Position numbers and translations under genes: made by a program. Under the pieces are notes generated by a model, which did no database searches, was not told where the DNA came from, and saw only the letters and a program-made list of their open reading frames with translations. Shown in pieces: positions 48,609 through 61,885 of a stretch of 64,000 nucleotides of DNA (position 1 is the first letter of the stretch; each line of letters begins with the position of its first letter). Source of the DNA: Aphelocoma coerulescens. Its lineage: Eukaryota > Chordata > Aves > Passeriformes > Corvidae. The stretch lies in assembly GCF_041296385.1 (NCBI RefSeq), contig NW_027183960.1:310001-374000 (forward strand), given 5' to 3'.

Positions 48609-50821
48609 GAACAATGCTAAATATTAAAAGCTCTCGCTGTGCAGAGAAAGCTGGGATAATTTGAGAGTCCTTCCGTGTTTCGGTGGGGTCTCCTGAAACA
48701 TCCATAGACAGCGAGGCCCGTGCAAAGAAATAGGGAGCCATTCATGAGAGAAGTTTCAGAGCTCTTTCTTCTCCAGCCACATGGGCGGGGCACTGCCAAA
48801 GAACTGAGCAATCACGGCACAACCAGGGCCCTCCTGGCACAAGGCAACACAAAATAAGCAGTGCTGAACAGGATTAGGGCACATGTGAGCAGGGAGCAGG
48901 GAGACCCCGTGCCCAGGCCATGCCTCTACCCCAGGGTCCCCTCTCCCATGACCTCATGGCAGGGGGGAGGAACCCCAAAACTTCCGTAGGTGCAGTCTCT
49001 CTCCTCCTCCTTGCAGCTGGCTCATGGGCCCACATTCAGGGCCCCCACCTCGGGAGAAAATTCTCCCAATGTGGTCTGATGTTGAAAGAGTCAAGAAGAG
49101 AAGAAGGGAAAAAAAACCCCAAAGTCCCAGGAAAACAAAGTTCAACTCTCCATCTCCCCCCAGAGAAAAGGAGCTGAAAACTGGCTAAAAAGAAACAAAG
49201 TTGCTTCCTCTGCTCTTGCTGCAAGCAGGATGCAGAGGAGTGTGTGTATGTGTGTCCTTGAACAAACGCTCTGAGAAGTTTGTCCGGTTTTTTTTCCTCT
49301 CCCCCCTCTCAGGCTCAGTTGAAAGGCACAGAAATGCACAAAGTTCACTTCTGGGCATAGAGCAGCGATAGGGGATACACATGATAAAGTCACCCCAAGA
49401 CACGGGGACAGAGAATTCAGTGGAAAGACTCCGAGAATTCTGCTCCCAGAGAATTCTGCTCACCCTGACCCTTGTAGAAAGGGGACATCGTTCCCGGCAG
49501 CCTGTACTGAGCATGTGGCTCCTGAGTGGGGTTTGTTGTTTAGGAAACCTGCTCCGGCTTTTCCATTCTTTCCTTCCAAACAGGAAAACTTCTCCTGGGG
49601 CTGTGTGCAGGCAGAGCCCTGAGGAGAGCAGGTGGCACATGGTGCGCTGGGCTGGGACAGCCAGCTGCAGAGCTCAAGGGAAGAAGCCCAAAGTGTCACA
49701 ATGGCTCCTTGCCTTCACATGCAACACCTGGGTCACAATGGTCTCCTTGATTCCATGAGGCCCCACTGTGTCACAATGGCTCCTTGGTTCCATGCGGTTC
49801 CGCAGTGTCACCATGGTCTCTTTTGATCCGCACTGTCATCATGGACAATTGGTTCCATGAGGCCCCGCAGTGTCACAATGGTCCCTTGCTTCCATAGGTT
49901 TGATGTTGTAACAATGGACTCCTTGCTTCTATGAGCTAGCCTGCTTTTTGCAGAGGTGTCTTTGGTTCCAACAAGGCCCCGCTGTGTCTCAGTGCACCCT
50001 GGCTTCCATGTGGATCTGGAGTATCACAAAGGCTCCTTGGTTCCACCAGGTCCTGCTGTGTCACAATGGGTCCTGTGGTCCCCGAGGCCCTCCAAAGTCA
50101 TCATGGAGGCTTGCTTCCATGAGGTTCCATTATGTGCCAGTGGTCATCTTGGTTCCAGGAGTTTCCTTAGTGTCACAATGCTCTCCATGCTTCCATGATT
50201 CCCCACAATGTCACAATGCTCTCCATGCTTCCATTAGGCCCTGCTTTGCCACAATGGTCCCCTTGTTTCCATGAGGCCCCGCTGTGTCACAATGGACCTA
50301 TGGTTCCATGATGTTGCGTGGCGTCACCGTGCTCTTCTTGAATCCGCCAAGTAACCATGGACCATTGGTTCCATGCGGCCTGGCCGTGTCACAATGGGCT
50401 CCGTGATTCCATGATTCCCCGCGGTGTCACAATGGAGCCTTGTTTCTAGGAGGTTCTGTACTGTCACAATTGTTTCCTTGATGCCATCAGCCCCTGCAGT
50501 GTCACAATGGCTCCTTGGTTCCATGAGGAACACAATAGCTTGGCATAAGCATTGAGCAACAGCTGCTGAACACACCTGGCAACATCTGCTTGCATCAAAA
50601 GAGGGCTTCAAGCTGACAATGGCACCAGCAGCTTCCATCTGCAACAGAGACCCAGGAAAGGACAGGCTGTGCCGGTTTGGACAAATGTGGAGGAAAATAT
50701 CCTCTGATAGAAGGCAGGTTACACCCAGCCCTCCCCCACCAGCTTCGGGAAAAAAGAATTTTCCTGGGAAGAAAGTGAAAGAGATAAAAACTATTTTTTT
50801 AACAAACACCCAGGAAAAGGA
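48609..50821 (+). repeat. Satellite unit 23 (2213 bp), mosaic
   Basis: Minisatellite 49694-50528. The first half copies unit 22. After CCATGCGGTT (near 49793) it switches abruptly to the unit 18 pattern (GGAGTATCAC, GCCAAGTAACC, CCCCGCGG, ATTGTTTCC), but without GTCCCAATGC and TTCCAGGATG. Private GGCGTCACCG (near 50332). Confidence 0.97.
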
Positions 50822-53035
50822 GAACAATGCTAAATATTAAAAGCTCTCGCTGTGCAGAGAAAGCTGGGATAATTTGAGAGTCCTTCCGTGTTTCGGTGGG
50901 GTCTCCTGAAACATCCATAGACAGCGAGGCCCGTGCAAAGAAATAGGGAGCCATTCATGAGAGAAGTTTCAGAGCTCTTTCTTCTCCAGCCACATGGGCG
51001 GGGCACTGCCAAAGAACTGAGCAATCACGGCACAACCAGGGCCCTCCTGGCACAGGGCAACACAAAATAAGCAGTGCTGAACAGGATTAGGGCACATGTC
51101 AGCAGGGAGCAGGGAGACCCCCGTGCCCAGGCCATGCCTCTACCCCAGGGTCCCCTCTCCCATGACCTCATGGCAGGGGGGAGGAACCCCAACACTTCCG
51201 GAGGTGTAGTCTCTCTCCTCCTCCTTGCAGCTGGCTCATGGGCCCACATTCAGGGCCCCCACCTCGGGAGAAAATTCTCCCAATGTGGTCTGATGTTGAA
51301 AGAGTCAAGAAGAGAAGAAGGGAAAAAAAACCCCAAAGTCCCAGGAAAACAAAGTTCAACTCTCCATCTCCCCCCAGAGAAAAGGAGCTGAAAACTGGCT
51401 AAAAAGAAACAAAGTTGCTTCCTCTGCTCTTGCTGCAAGCAGGATGCAGAGGAGTGTGTGTATGTGTGTCCTTGAACAAACGCTCTGAGAAGTTTGTCCG
51501 GTTTTTTTTCCTCTCCCCCCTCTCAGGCTCAGTTGAAAGGCACAGAAATGCACAAAGTTCACTTCTGGGCATAGAGCAGCGATAGGGGATACACATGATA
51601 AAGTCACCCCAAGACACGGGGACAGAGAATTCAGTGGAAAGACTCCGAGAATTCTGCTCCCAGAGAATTCTGCTCACCCTGACCCTTGTAGAAAGGGGAC
51701 ATCGTTCCCGGCAGCCTGTACTGAGCATGTGGCTCCTGAGTGGGGTTTGTTGTTTAGGAAACCTGCTCCGGCTTTTCCATTCTTTCCTTCCAAACAGGAA
51801 AACTTCTCCTGGGGCTGTGTGCAGGCAGAGCCCTGAGGAGAGCAGGTGGCACATGGTGCGCTGGGCTGGGACAGCCAGCTGCAGAGCTCAAGGGAAGAAG
51901 CCCAAAGTGTCACAATGGCTCCTTGCCTTCACATGCAACACCTGGGTCACAATGGTCTCCTTGATTCCATGAGGCCCCACTGTGTCACAATGGCTCCTTG
52001 GTTCCATCGGGTTCCGCAGTGTCACCATGGTCTCTTTTGATCCGCACTGTCATCATGGACAATTGGTTCCATGAGGCCCCGCAGTGTCACAATGGTCCCT
52101 TGCTTCCATAGGTTTGATGTTGTAACAATGGACTCCTTGCTTCTATGAGCTAGCCTGCTTTTTGCAGAGGTGTCTTTGGTTCCAACAAGGCCCCGCTGTG
52201 TCTCAGTGCACCCTGGCTTCCATGTGGATCTGGAGCATCACAAAGGCTCCTTGGTTCCACCAGGTCCTGCTGTGTCACAATGGGTCCTGTGGTCCCTGAG
52301 GCCCTCCAAAGTCATCATGGAGGCTTGCTTCCATGAGGTTCCATTATGTGCCAGTGGTCATCTTGGTTCCAGGAGTTTCCTTAGTGTCACAATGCTCTCC
52401 ATGCTTCCATGATTCCCCACAATGTCACAATGCTCTCCATGCTTCCATTAGGCCCTGCTTTGCCACAATGGTCCCCTTGTTTCCATGAGGCCCCGCTGTG
52501 TCACAATGGACGTACGGTTCCATGATGTTGCGTGGTGTCACCGTGCTCTTCTTGAATCCGCCGTGTAACCATGGACCATTGGTTCCATGCGGCCTGGCCG
52601 TGTCACAATGGGCTCCGTGATTCCATGATTCCCCACGGTGTCACAATGGAGCCTTGTTTCTAGGAGGTTCTGTACTGTCACAATTGTCTCCTTGATGCCA
52701 TCAGCCCCTGCAGTGTCACAATGGCTCCTTGGTTCCATGAGGAACACAATAGCTTGGCATAAGCATTGAGCAACAGCTGCTGAACACACCTGGCAACATC
52801 TGCTTGCATCAAAAGAGGGCTTCAAGCTGACAATGGCACCAGCAGCTTCCATCTGCAACAGACACCCAGGAAAGGACAGGCTGTGCCAGTTTGGACAAAT
52901 GTGGAGGAAAATATCCTCTGATAGAAGGCAGGTTACACCCAGCCCTCCCCCACCAGCTTCGGGAAAAAAGAATTTTCCTGGGAAGAAAGTGAAAGAGATA
53001 AAAACTATTTTTTTAACAAACACCCAGGAAAAGGA
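50822..53035 (+). repeat. Satellite unit 24 (2214 bp)
   Basis: Minisatellite 51908-52742. Shares the extra C with unit 19. Private pair of substitutions, GGACGTACGG for GGACCTATGG (52512 and 52515). The tail has GCCAGTTTGG, restricted to units 24-26. Confidence 0.97.
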
Positions 53036-55248
53036 GAACAATGCTAAATATTAAAAGCTCTCGCTGTGCAGAGAAAGCTGGGATAATTTGAGAGTCCTTC
53101 CGTGTTTCGGTGGGGTCTCCTGAAACATCCATAGACAGCGAGGCCCGTGCAAAGAAATAGGGAGCCATTCTTGAGAGAAGTTTCAGAGCTCTTTCTTCTC
53201 CAGCCACATGGGCGGGGCACTGCCAAAGAACTGAGCAATCACGGCACAACCAGGGCCCTCCTGGCACAGGGCAACACAAAATAAGCAGTGCTGAACAGGA
53301 TTAGGGCACATGTCAGCAGGGAGCAGGGAGACCCCGTGCCCAGGCCATGCCTCTACCCCAGGGTCCCCTCTCCCATGACCTCATGGCAGGGGGGAGGAAC
53401 CCCAACACTTCCGGAGGTGTAGTCTCTCTCCTCCTCCTTGCAGCTGGCTCATGGGCCCACATTCAGGGCCCCCACCTCGGGAGAAAATTCTCCCAATGTG
53501 GTCTGATGTTGAAAGAGTCAAGAAGAGAAGAAGGGAAAAAAAACCCCAAAGTCCCAGGAAAACAAAGTTCAACTCTCCATCTCCCCCCAGAGAAAAGGAG
53601 CTGAAAACTGGCTAAAAAGAAACAAAGTTGCTTCCTCTGCTCTTGCTGCAAGCAGGATGCAGAGGAGTGTGTGTATGTGTGTCCTTGAACAAACGCTCTG
53701 AGAAGTTTGTCCGGTTTTTTTTCCTCTCCCCCCTCTCAGGCTCAGTTGAAAGGCACAGAAATGCACAAAGTTCACTTCTGGGCATAGAGCAGCGATAGGG
53801 GATACACATGATAAAGTCACCCCAAGACACGGGGACAGAGAATTCAGTGGAAAGACTCCGAGAATTCTGCTCCCAGAGAATTCTGCTCACCCTGACCCTT
53901 GTAGAAAGGGGACATCGTTCCCGGCAGCCTGTACTGAGCATGTGGCTCCTGAGTGGGGTTTGTTGTTTAGGAAACCTGCTCCGGCTTTTCCATTCTTTCC
54001 TTCCAAACAGGAAAACTTCTCCTGGGGCTGTGTGCAGGCAGAGCCCTGAGGAGAGCAGGTGGCACATGGTGCGCTGGGCTGGGACAGCCAGCTGCAGAGC
54101 TCAAGGGAAGAAGCCCAAAGTGTCACAATGGCTCCTTGCCTTCACATGCAACACCTGGGTCACAATGGTCTCCTTGATTCCATGAGGCCCCACTGTGTCA
54201 CAATGGCTCCTTGGTTCCATCGGGTTCCGCAGTGTCACCATGGTCTCTTTTGATCCGCACTGTCATCATGGACAATTGGTTCCATGAGGCCCCGCAGTGT
54301 CACAATGGTCCCTTGCTTCCATAGGTTTGATGTTGTAACAATGGACTCCTTGCTTCTATGAGCTAGCCTGCTTTTTGCAGAGGTGTCTTTGGTTCCAACA
54401 AGGCCCCGCTGTGTCTCAGTGCACCCTGGCTTCCATGTGGATCTGGAGCATCACAAAGGCTCCTTGGTTCCACCAGGTCCTGCTGTGTCACAATGGGTCC
54501 TGTGGTCCCTGAGGCCCTCCAAAGTCATCATGGAGGCTTGCTTCCATGAGGTTCCATTATGTGCCAGTGGTCATCTTGGTTCCAGGAGTTTCCTTAGTGT
54601 CACAATGCTCTCCATGCTTCCATGATTCCCCACAATGTCACAATGCTCTCCATGCTTCCATTAGGCCCTGCTTTGCCACAATGGTCCCCTTGTTTCCATG
54701 AGGCCCCGCTGTGTCACAATGGACCTATGGTTCCATGATGTTGCGTGGTGTCACCGTGCTCTTCTTGAATCCGCCGTGTAACCATGGACCATTGGTTCCA
54801 TGCGGCCTGGCCGTGTCACAATGGGCTCCGTGATTCCATGATTCCCCACGGTGTCACAATGGAGCCTTGTTTCTAGGAGGTTCTGTACTGTCACAATTGT
54901 CTCCTTGATGCCATCAGCCCCTGCAGTGTCACAATGGCTCCTTGGTTCCATGAGGAACACAATAGCTTGGCATAAGCATTGAGCAACAGCTGCTGAACAC
55001 ACCTGGCAACATCTGCTTGCATCAAAAGAGGGCTTCAAGCTGACAATGGCACCAGCAGCTTCCATCTGCAACAGACACCCAGGAAAGGACAGGCTGTGCC
55101 AGTTTGGACAAATGTGGAGGAAAATATCCTCTGATAGAAGGCAGGTTACACCCAGCCCTCCCCCACCAGCTTCGGGAAAAAAGAATTTTCCTGGGAAGAA
55201 AGTGAAAGAGATAAAAACTATTTTTTTAACAAACACCCAGGAAAAGGA
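53036..55248 (+). repeat. Satellite unit 25 (2213 bp)
   Basis: Minisatellite 54121-54955. Begins GAACAATG; otherwise matches units 26 and the first half of 27 at all catalogued sites (offset 2213). CATTCTTGAG, extra GT, GTTTAGGAA, GTCCCTGAGG, CAGACACCC, GCCAGTTTGG. Confidence 0.97.
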
Positions 55249-57461
55249 TAACAATGCTAAATATTAAAAGCTCTCGCTGTGCAGAGAAAGCTGGGATAAT
55301 TTGAGAGTCCTTCCGTGTTTCGGTGGGGTCTCCTGAAACATCCATAGACAGCGAGGCCCGTGCAAAGAAATAGGGAGCCATTCTTGAGAGAAGTTTCAGA
55401 GCTCTTTCTTCTCCAGCCACATGGGCGGGGCACTGCCAAAGAACTGAGCAATCACGGCACAACCAGGGCCCTCCTGGCACAGGGCAACACAAAATAAGCA
55501 GTGCTGAACAGGATTAGGGCACATGTCAGCAGGGAGCAGGGAGACCCCGTGCCCAGGCCATGCCTCTACCCCAGGGTCCCCTCTCCCATGACCTCATGGC
55601 AGGGGGGAGGAACCCCAACACTTCCGGAGGTGTAGTCTCTCTCCTCCTCCTTGCAGCTGGCTCATGGGCCCACATTCAGGGCCCCCACCTCGGGAGAAAA
55701 TTCTCCCAATGTGGTCTGATGTTGAAAGAGTCAAGAAGAGAAGAAGGGAAAAAAAACCCCAAAGTCCCAGGAAAACAAAGTTCAACTCTCCATCTCCCCC
55801 CAGAGAAAAGGAGCTGAAAACTGGCTAAAAAGAAACAAAGTTGCTTCCTCTGCTCTTGCTGCAAGCAGGATGCAGAGGAGTGTGTGTATGTGTGTCCTTG
55901 AACAAACGCTCTGAGAAGTTTGTCCGGTTTTTTTTCCTCTCCCCCCTCTCAGGCTCAGTTGAAAGGCACAGAAATGCACAAAGTTCACTTCTGGGCATAG
56001 AGCAGCGATAGGGGATACACATGATAAAGTCACCCCAAGACACGGGGACAGAGAATTCAGTGGAAAGACTCCGAGAATTCTGCTCCCAGAGAATTCTGCT
56101 CACCCTGACCCTTGTAGAAAGGGGACATCGTTCCCGGCAGCCTGTACTGAGCATGTGGCTCCTGAGTGGGGTTTGTTGTTTAGGAAACCTGCTCCGGCTT
56201 TTCCATTCTTTCCTTCCAAACAGGAAAACTTCTCCTGGGGCTGTGTGCAGGCAGAGCCCTGAGGAGAGCAGGTGGCACATGGTGCGCTGGGCTGGGACAG
56301 CCAGCTGCAGAGCTCAAGGGAAGAAGCCCAAAGTGTCACAATGGCTCCTTGCCTTCACATGCAACACCTGGGTCACAATGGTCTCCTTGATTCCATGAGG
56401 CCCCACTGTGTCACAATGGCTCCTTGGTTCCATCGGGTTCCGCAGTGTCACCATGGTCTCTTTTGATCCGCACTGTCATCATGGACAATTGGTTCCATGA
56501 GGCCCCGCAGTGTCACAATGGTCCCTTGCTTCCATAGGTTTGATGTTGTAACAATGGACTCCTTGCTTCTATGAGCTAGCCTGCTTTTTGCAGAGGTGTC
56601 TTTGGTTCCAACAAGGCCCCGCTGTGTCTCAGTGCACCCTGGCTTCCATGTGGATCTGGAGCATCACAAAGGCTCCTTGGTTCCACCAGGTCCTGCTGTG
56701 TCACAATGGGTCCTGTGGTCCCTGAGGCCCTCCAAAGTCATCATGGAGGCTTGCTTCCATGAGGTTCCATTATGTGCCAGTGGTCATCTTGGTTCCAGGA
56801 GTTTCCTTAGTGTCACAATGCTCTCCATGCTTCCATGATTCCCCACAATGTCACAATGCTCTCCATGCTTCCATTAGGCCCTGCTTTGCCACAATGGTCC
56901 CCTTGTTTCCATGAGGCCCCGCTGTGTCACAATGGACCTATGGTTCCATGATGTTGCGTGGTGTCACCGTGCTCTTCTTGAATCCGCCGTGTAACCATGG
57001 ACCATTGGTTCCATGCGGCCTGGCCGTGTCACAATGGGCTCCGTGATTCCATGATTCCCCACGGTGTCACAATGGAGCCTTGTTTCTAGGAGGTTCTGTA
57101 CTGTCACAATTGTCTCCTTGATGCCATCAGCCCCTGCAGTGTCACAATGGCTCCTTGGTTCCATGAGGAACACAATAGCTTGGCATAAGCATTGAGCAAC
57201 AGCTGCTGAACACACCTGGCAACATCTGCTTGCATCAAAAGAGGGCTTCAAGCTGACAATGGCACCAGCAGCTTCCATCTGCAACAGACACCCAGGAAAG
57301 GACAGGCTGTGCCAGTTTGGACAAATGTGGAGGAAAATATCCTCTGATAGAAGGCAGGTTACACCCAGCCCTCCCCCACCAGCTTCGGGAAAAAAGAATT
57401 TTCCTGGGAAGAAAGTGAAAGAGATAAAAACTATTTTTTTAACAAACACCCAGGAAAAGGA
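55249..57461 (+). repeat. Satellite unit 26 (2213 bp), near-copy of unit 25
   Basis: Minisatellite 56334-57168. Differs from unit 25 at its first base (TAACAATG). No other difference noticed by eye. Confidence 0.97.
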
Positions 57462-59674
57462 TAACAATGCTAAATATTAAAAGCTCTCGCTGTGCAGAGA
57501 AAGCTGGGATAATTTGAGAGTCCTTCCGTGTTTCGGTGGGGTCTCCTGAAACATCCATAGACAGCGAGGCCCGTGCAAAGAAATAGGGAGCCATTCTTGA
57601 GAGAAGTTTCAGAGCTCTTTCTTCTCCAGCCACATGGGCGGGGCACTGCCAAAGAACTGAGCAATCACGGCACAACCAGGGCCCTCCTGGCACAGGGCAA
57701 CACAAAATAAGCAGTGCTGAACAGGATTAGGGCACATGTCAGCAGGGAGCAGGGAGACCCCGTGCCCAGGCCATGCCTCTACCCCAGGGTCCCCTCTCCC
57801 ATGACCTCATGGCAGGGGGGAGGAACCCCAACACTTCCGGAGGTGTAGTCTCTCTCCTCCTCCTTGCAGCTGGCTCATGGGCCCACATTCAGGGCCCCCA
57901 CCTCGGGAGAAAATTCTCCCAATGTGGTCTGATGTTGAAAGAGTCAAGAAGAGAAGAAGGGAAAAAAAACCCCAAAGTCCCAGGAAAACAAAGTTCAACT
58001 CTCCATCTCCCCCCAGAGAAAAGGAGCTGAAAACTGGCTAAAAAGAAACAAAGTTGCTTCCTCTGCTCTTGCTGCAAGCAGGATGCAGAGGAGTGTGTGT
58101 ATGTGTGTCCTTGAACAAACGCTCTGAGAAGTTTGTCCGGTTTTTTTTCCTCTCCCCCCTCTCAGGCTCAGTTGAAAGGCACAGAAATGCACAAAGTTCA
58201 CTTCTGGGCATAGAGCAGCGATAGGGGATACACATGATAAAGTCACCCCAAGACACGGGGACAGAGAATTCAGTGGAAAGACTCCGAGAATTCTGCTCCC
58301 AGAGAATTCTGCTCACCCTGACCCTTGTAGAAAGGGGACATCGTTCCCGGCAGCCTGTACTGAGCATGTGGCTCCTGAGTGGGGTTTGTTGTTTAGGAAA
58401 CCTGCTCCGGCTTTTCCATTCTTTCCTTCCAAACAGGAAAACTTCTCCTGGGGCTGTGTGCAGGCAGAGCCCTGAGGAGAGCAGGTGGCACATGGTGCGC
58501 TGGGCTGGGACAGCCAGCTGCAGAGCTCAAGGGAAGAAGCCCAAAGTGTCACAATGGCTCCTTGCCTTCACATGCAACACCTGGGTCACAATGGTCTCCT
58601 TGATTCCATGAGGCCCCACTGTGTCACAATGGCTCCTTGGTTCCATCGGGTTCCGCAGTGTCACCATGGTCTCTTTTGATCCGCACTGTCATCATGGACA
58701 ATTGGTTCCATGAGGCCCCGCAGTGTCACAATGGTCCCTTGCTTCCATAGGTTTGATGTTGTAACAATGGACTCCTTGCTTCTATGAGCTAGCCTGCTTT
58801 TTGCAGAGGTGTCTTTGGTTCCAACAAGGCCCCGCTGTGTCTCAGTGCACCCTGGCTTCCATGTGGATCTGGAGCATCACAAAGGCTCCTTGGTTCCACC
58901 AGGTCCTGCTGTGTCACAATGGGTCCTGTGGTCCCCGAGGCCCTCCAAAGTCATCATGGAGGCTTGCTTCCATGAGGTTCCATTATGTGCCAGTGGTCAT
59001 CTTGGTTCCAGGAGTTTCCTTAGTGTCACAATGCTCTCCATGCTTCCATGATTCCCCACAATGTCACAATGCTCTCCATGCTTCCATTAGGCCCTGCTTT
59101 GCCACAATGGTCCCCTTGTTTCCATGAGGCCCCGCTGTGTCACAATGGACCTATGGTTCCATGATGTTGCGTGGTGTCACCGTGCTCTTCTTGAATCCGC
59201 CGTGTTACCATGGACCATTGGTTCCATGCGGCCTGGCCGTGTCACAATGGGCTCCGTGATTCCATGATTCCCCACGGTGTCACAATGGAGCCTTGTTTCT
59301 AGGAGGTTCTGTACTGTCACAATTGCCTCCTTGATGCCATCAGCCCCTGCAGTGTCACAATGGCTCCTTGGTTCCATGAGGAACACAATAGCTTGGCATA
59401 AGCATTGAGCAACAGCTGCTGAACACACCTGGCAACATCTGCTTACATCAAAAGAGGGCTTCAAGCTGAGAATGGCACCAGCAGCTTCCATCTGCAACAG
59501 AGACCCAGGGAAAGGACAGGCTGTGCCGGTTTTGACAAATGTGGAGGAAAATATCCTCTGATAGAAGGCAGGTTACACCCAGCCCTCCCCCACCAGCTTC
59601 GGGAAAAAAGAATTTTCCTGGGAAGAAAGTGAAAGAGATAAAAACCATTTTTTAACAAACACCCAGGAAAAGGA
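57462..59674 (+). repeat. Satellite unit 27 (2213 bp), mosaic of units 26 and 16
   Basis: Minisatellite 58547-59381. The first half is the same as unit 26 (extra GT, GTTTAGGAA at 58392). The second half is the same as unit 16 (GTCCCCGAGG, CTTACATC, CTGAGAATGG, CAGGGAAAGG). The switch lies between 58393 and about 58934. Confidence 0.97.
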
Positions 59675-61885
59675 GAACAATGCTAAATATTAAAAGCTCT
59701 CGCTGTGCAGAGAAAGCTGGGATAATTTGAGAGTCCTTCCGTGTTTCGGTGGGGTCTCCTGAAACATCCATAGACAGCGAGGCCTGTGCAAAGAAATAGG
59801 GAGCCATTCATGAGAGAAGTTTCAGAGCTCTTTCTTCTCCAGCCACATGGGCGGGGCACTGCCAAAGAACTGAGCAGTCACGGCACAACCAGGGCCCTCC
59901 TGGCACAGGGCAACACAAAATAAGCAGTGCTGAACAGGATTAGGGCACATGTCAGCAGGGAGCAGGGAGACCCCGTGCCCAGGCCATGCCTCTACCCCAG
60001 GGTCCCCTCTCCCATGACCTCATGGCAGGGGGGAGGAACCCCAACACTTCCGGAGGTGTAGTCTCTCTCCTCCTCCTTGCAGCTGGCTCATGGGCCCACA
60101 TTCAGGGCCCCCACCTCAGTAGAAAATTCTCCCAATGTGGTCTGATGTTGAAAGAGTCAAGAAGAGAAGAAGGGAAAAAAAACCCCAAAGTCCCAGGAAA
60201 ACAAAGTTCAACTCTCCATCTCCCCCCAGAGAAAAGGAGCTGAAAACTGGCTAAAAAGAAACAAAGTTGCTTCCTCTGCTCTTGCTGCAAGCAGGATGCA
60301 GAGGAGTGTGTATGTGTGTCCTTGAACAAACGCTCTGAGAAGTTTGTCCGGTTTTTTTTCCTCTCCCCCCTCTCAGGCTCAGTTGAAAGGCACAGAAATG
60401 CACAAAGTTCACTTCTGGGCATAGAGCAGCGATAGGGGATACACATGATAAAGTCACCCCAAGACACAGGGACAGAGAATTCAGTGGAAAGACTCCGAGA
60501 ATTCTGCTCCCAGAGAATTCTGCTCACCCTGACCCTTGTAGAAAGGGGACATCGTTCCCGGCAGCCTGTACTGAGCATGTGGCTCCTGAGTGGGGTTTGT
60601 TGTTTGGGAAACCTGCTCCGGCTTTTCCATTCTTTCCTTCCAAACAGGAAAACTTCTCCTGGGGCTGTGTGCAGGCAGAGCCCTGAGGAGAGCAGGTGGC
60701 ACATGGTGCGCTGGGCTGGGACAGCCAGCTGCAGAGCTCAAGGGAAGAAGCCCAAAGTGTCACAATGGCTCCTTGCCTTCACATGCAACACCTGGGTCAC
60801 AATGGTCTCCTTGATTCCATGAGGCCCCACTGTGTCACAATGGCTCCTTGGTTCCATCGGGTTCCGCAGTGTCACCATGGTCTCTTTTGATCCGCACTGT
60901 CATCATGGACAATTGGTTCCATGAGGCCCCGCAGTGTCACAATGGTCCCTTGCTTCCATAGGTTTGATGTTGTAACAATGGACTCCTTGCTTCTATGAGC
61001 TAGCCTGCTTTTTGCAGAGGTGTCTTTGGTTCCAACAAGGCCCCGCTGTGTCTCAGTGCACCCTGGCTTCCATGTGGATCTGGAGCATCACAAAGGCTCC
61101 TTGGTTCCACCAGGTCCTGCTGTGTCACAATGGGTCCTGTGGTCCCTGAGGCCCTCCAAAGTCATCATGGAGGCTTGCTTCCATGAGGTTCCATTATGTG
61201 CCAGTGCTCATCTTGGTTCCAGGAGTTTCCTTAGTGTCACAATGCTCTCCATGCTTCCATGATTCCCCACAATGTCACAATGCTCTCCATGCTTCCATTA
61301 GGCCCTGCTTTGCCACAATGGTCCCCTTGTTTCCATGAGGCCCCGCTGTGTCACAATGGACCTATGGTTCCATGATGTTGCGTGGTGTCACCGTGCTCTT
61401 CTTGAATCCGCCGTGTAACCATGGACCATTGGTTCCATGCGGCCTGGCCGTGTCACAATGGGCTCCGTGATTCCATGATTCCCCACGGTGTCACAATGGA
61501 GCCTTGTTTCTAGGAGGTTCTGTACTGTCACAATTGTCTCCTTGATGCCATCAGCCCCTGCAGTGTCACAATGGCTCCTTGGTTCCATGAGGAACACAAT
61601 AGCTTGGCATAAGCATTGAGCAACAGCTGCTGAACACACCTGGCAACATCTGCTTGCATCAAAAGAGGGCTTCAAGCTGACAATGGCACCAGCAGCTTCC
61701 ATCTGCAACAGAGACCCAGGAAAGGACAGGCTGTGCCGGTTTGGACAAATGTGGAGGAAAATATCCTCTGATAGAAGGCAGGTTACACCCAGCCCTCCCC
61801 CACCAGCTTCGGGAAAAAAGAATTTTCCTGGGAAGAAAGTGAAAGAGATAAAAACTATTTTTTTAACAAACACCCAGGAAAAGGA
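59675..61885 (+). repeat. Satellite unit 28 (2211 bp), near-copy of unit 17
   Basis: Minisatellite 60758-61592. Lacks the distal markers of its neighbours (has CAGTCACGG, GACACAGGG, no extra GT). Shares GAGGCCTGTG (near 59784) only with unit 17. AGTGCTCATC (C at 61207) is otherwise confined to units 1, 2, 6, 7 and 8. Confidence 0.97.
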
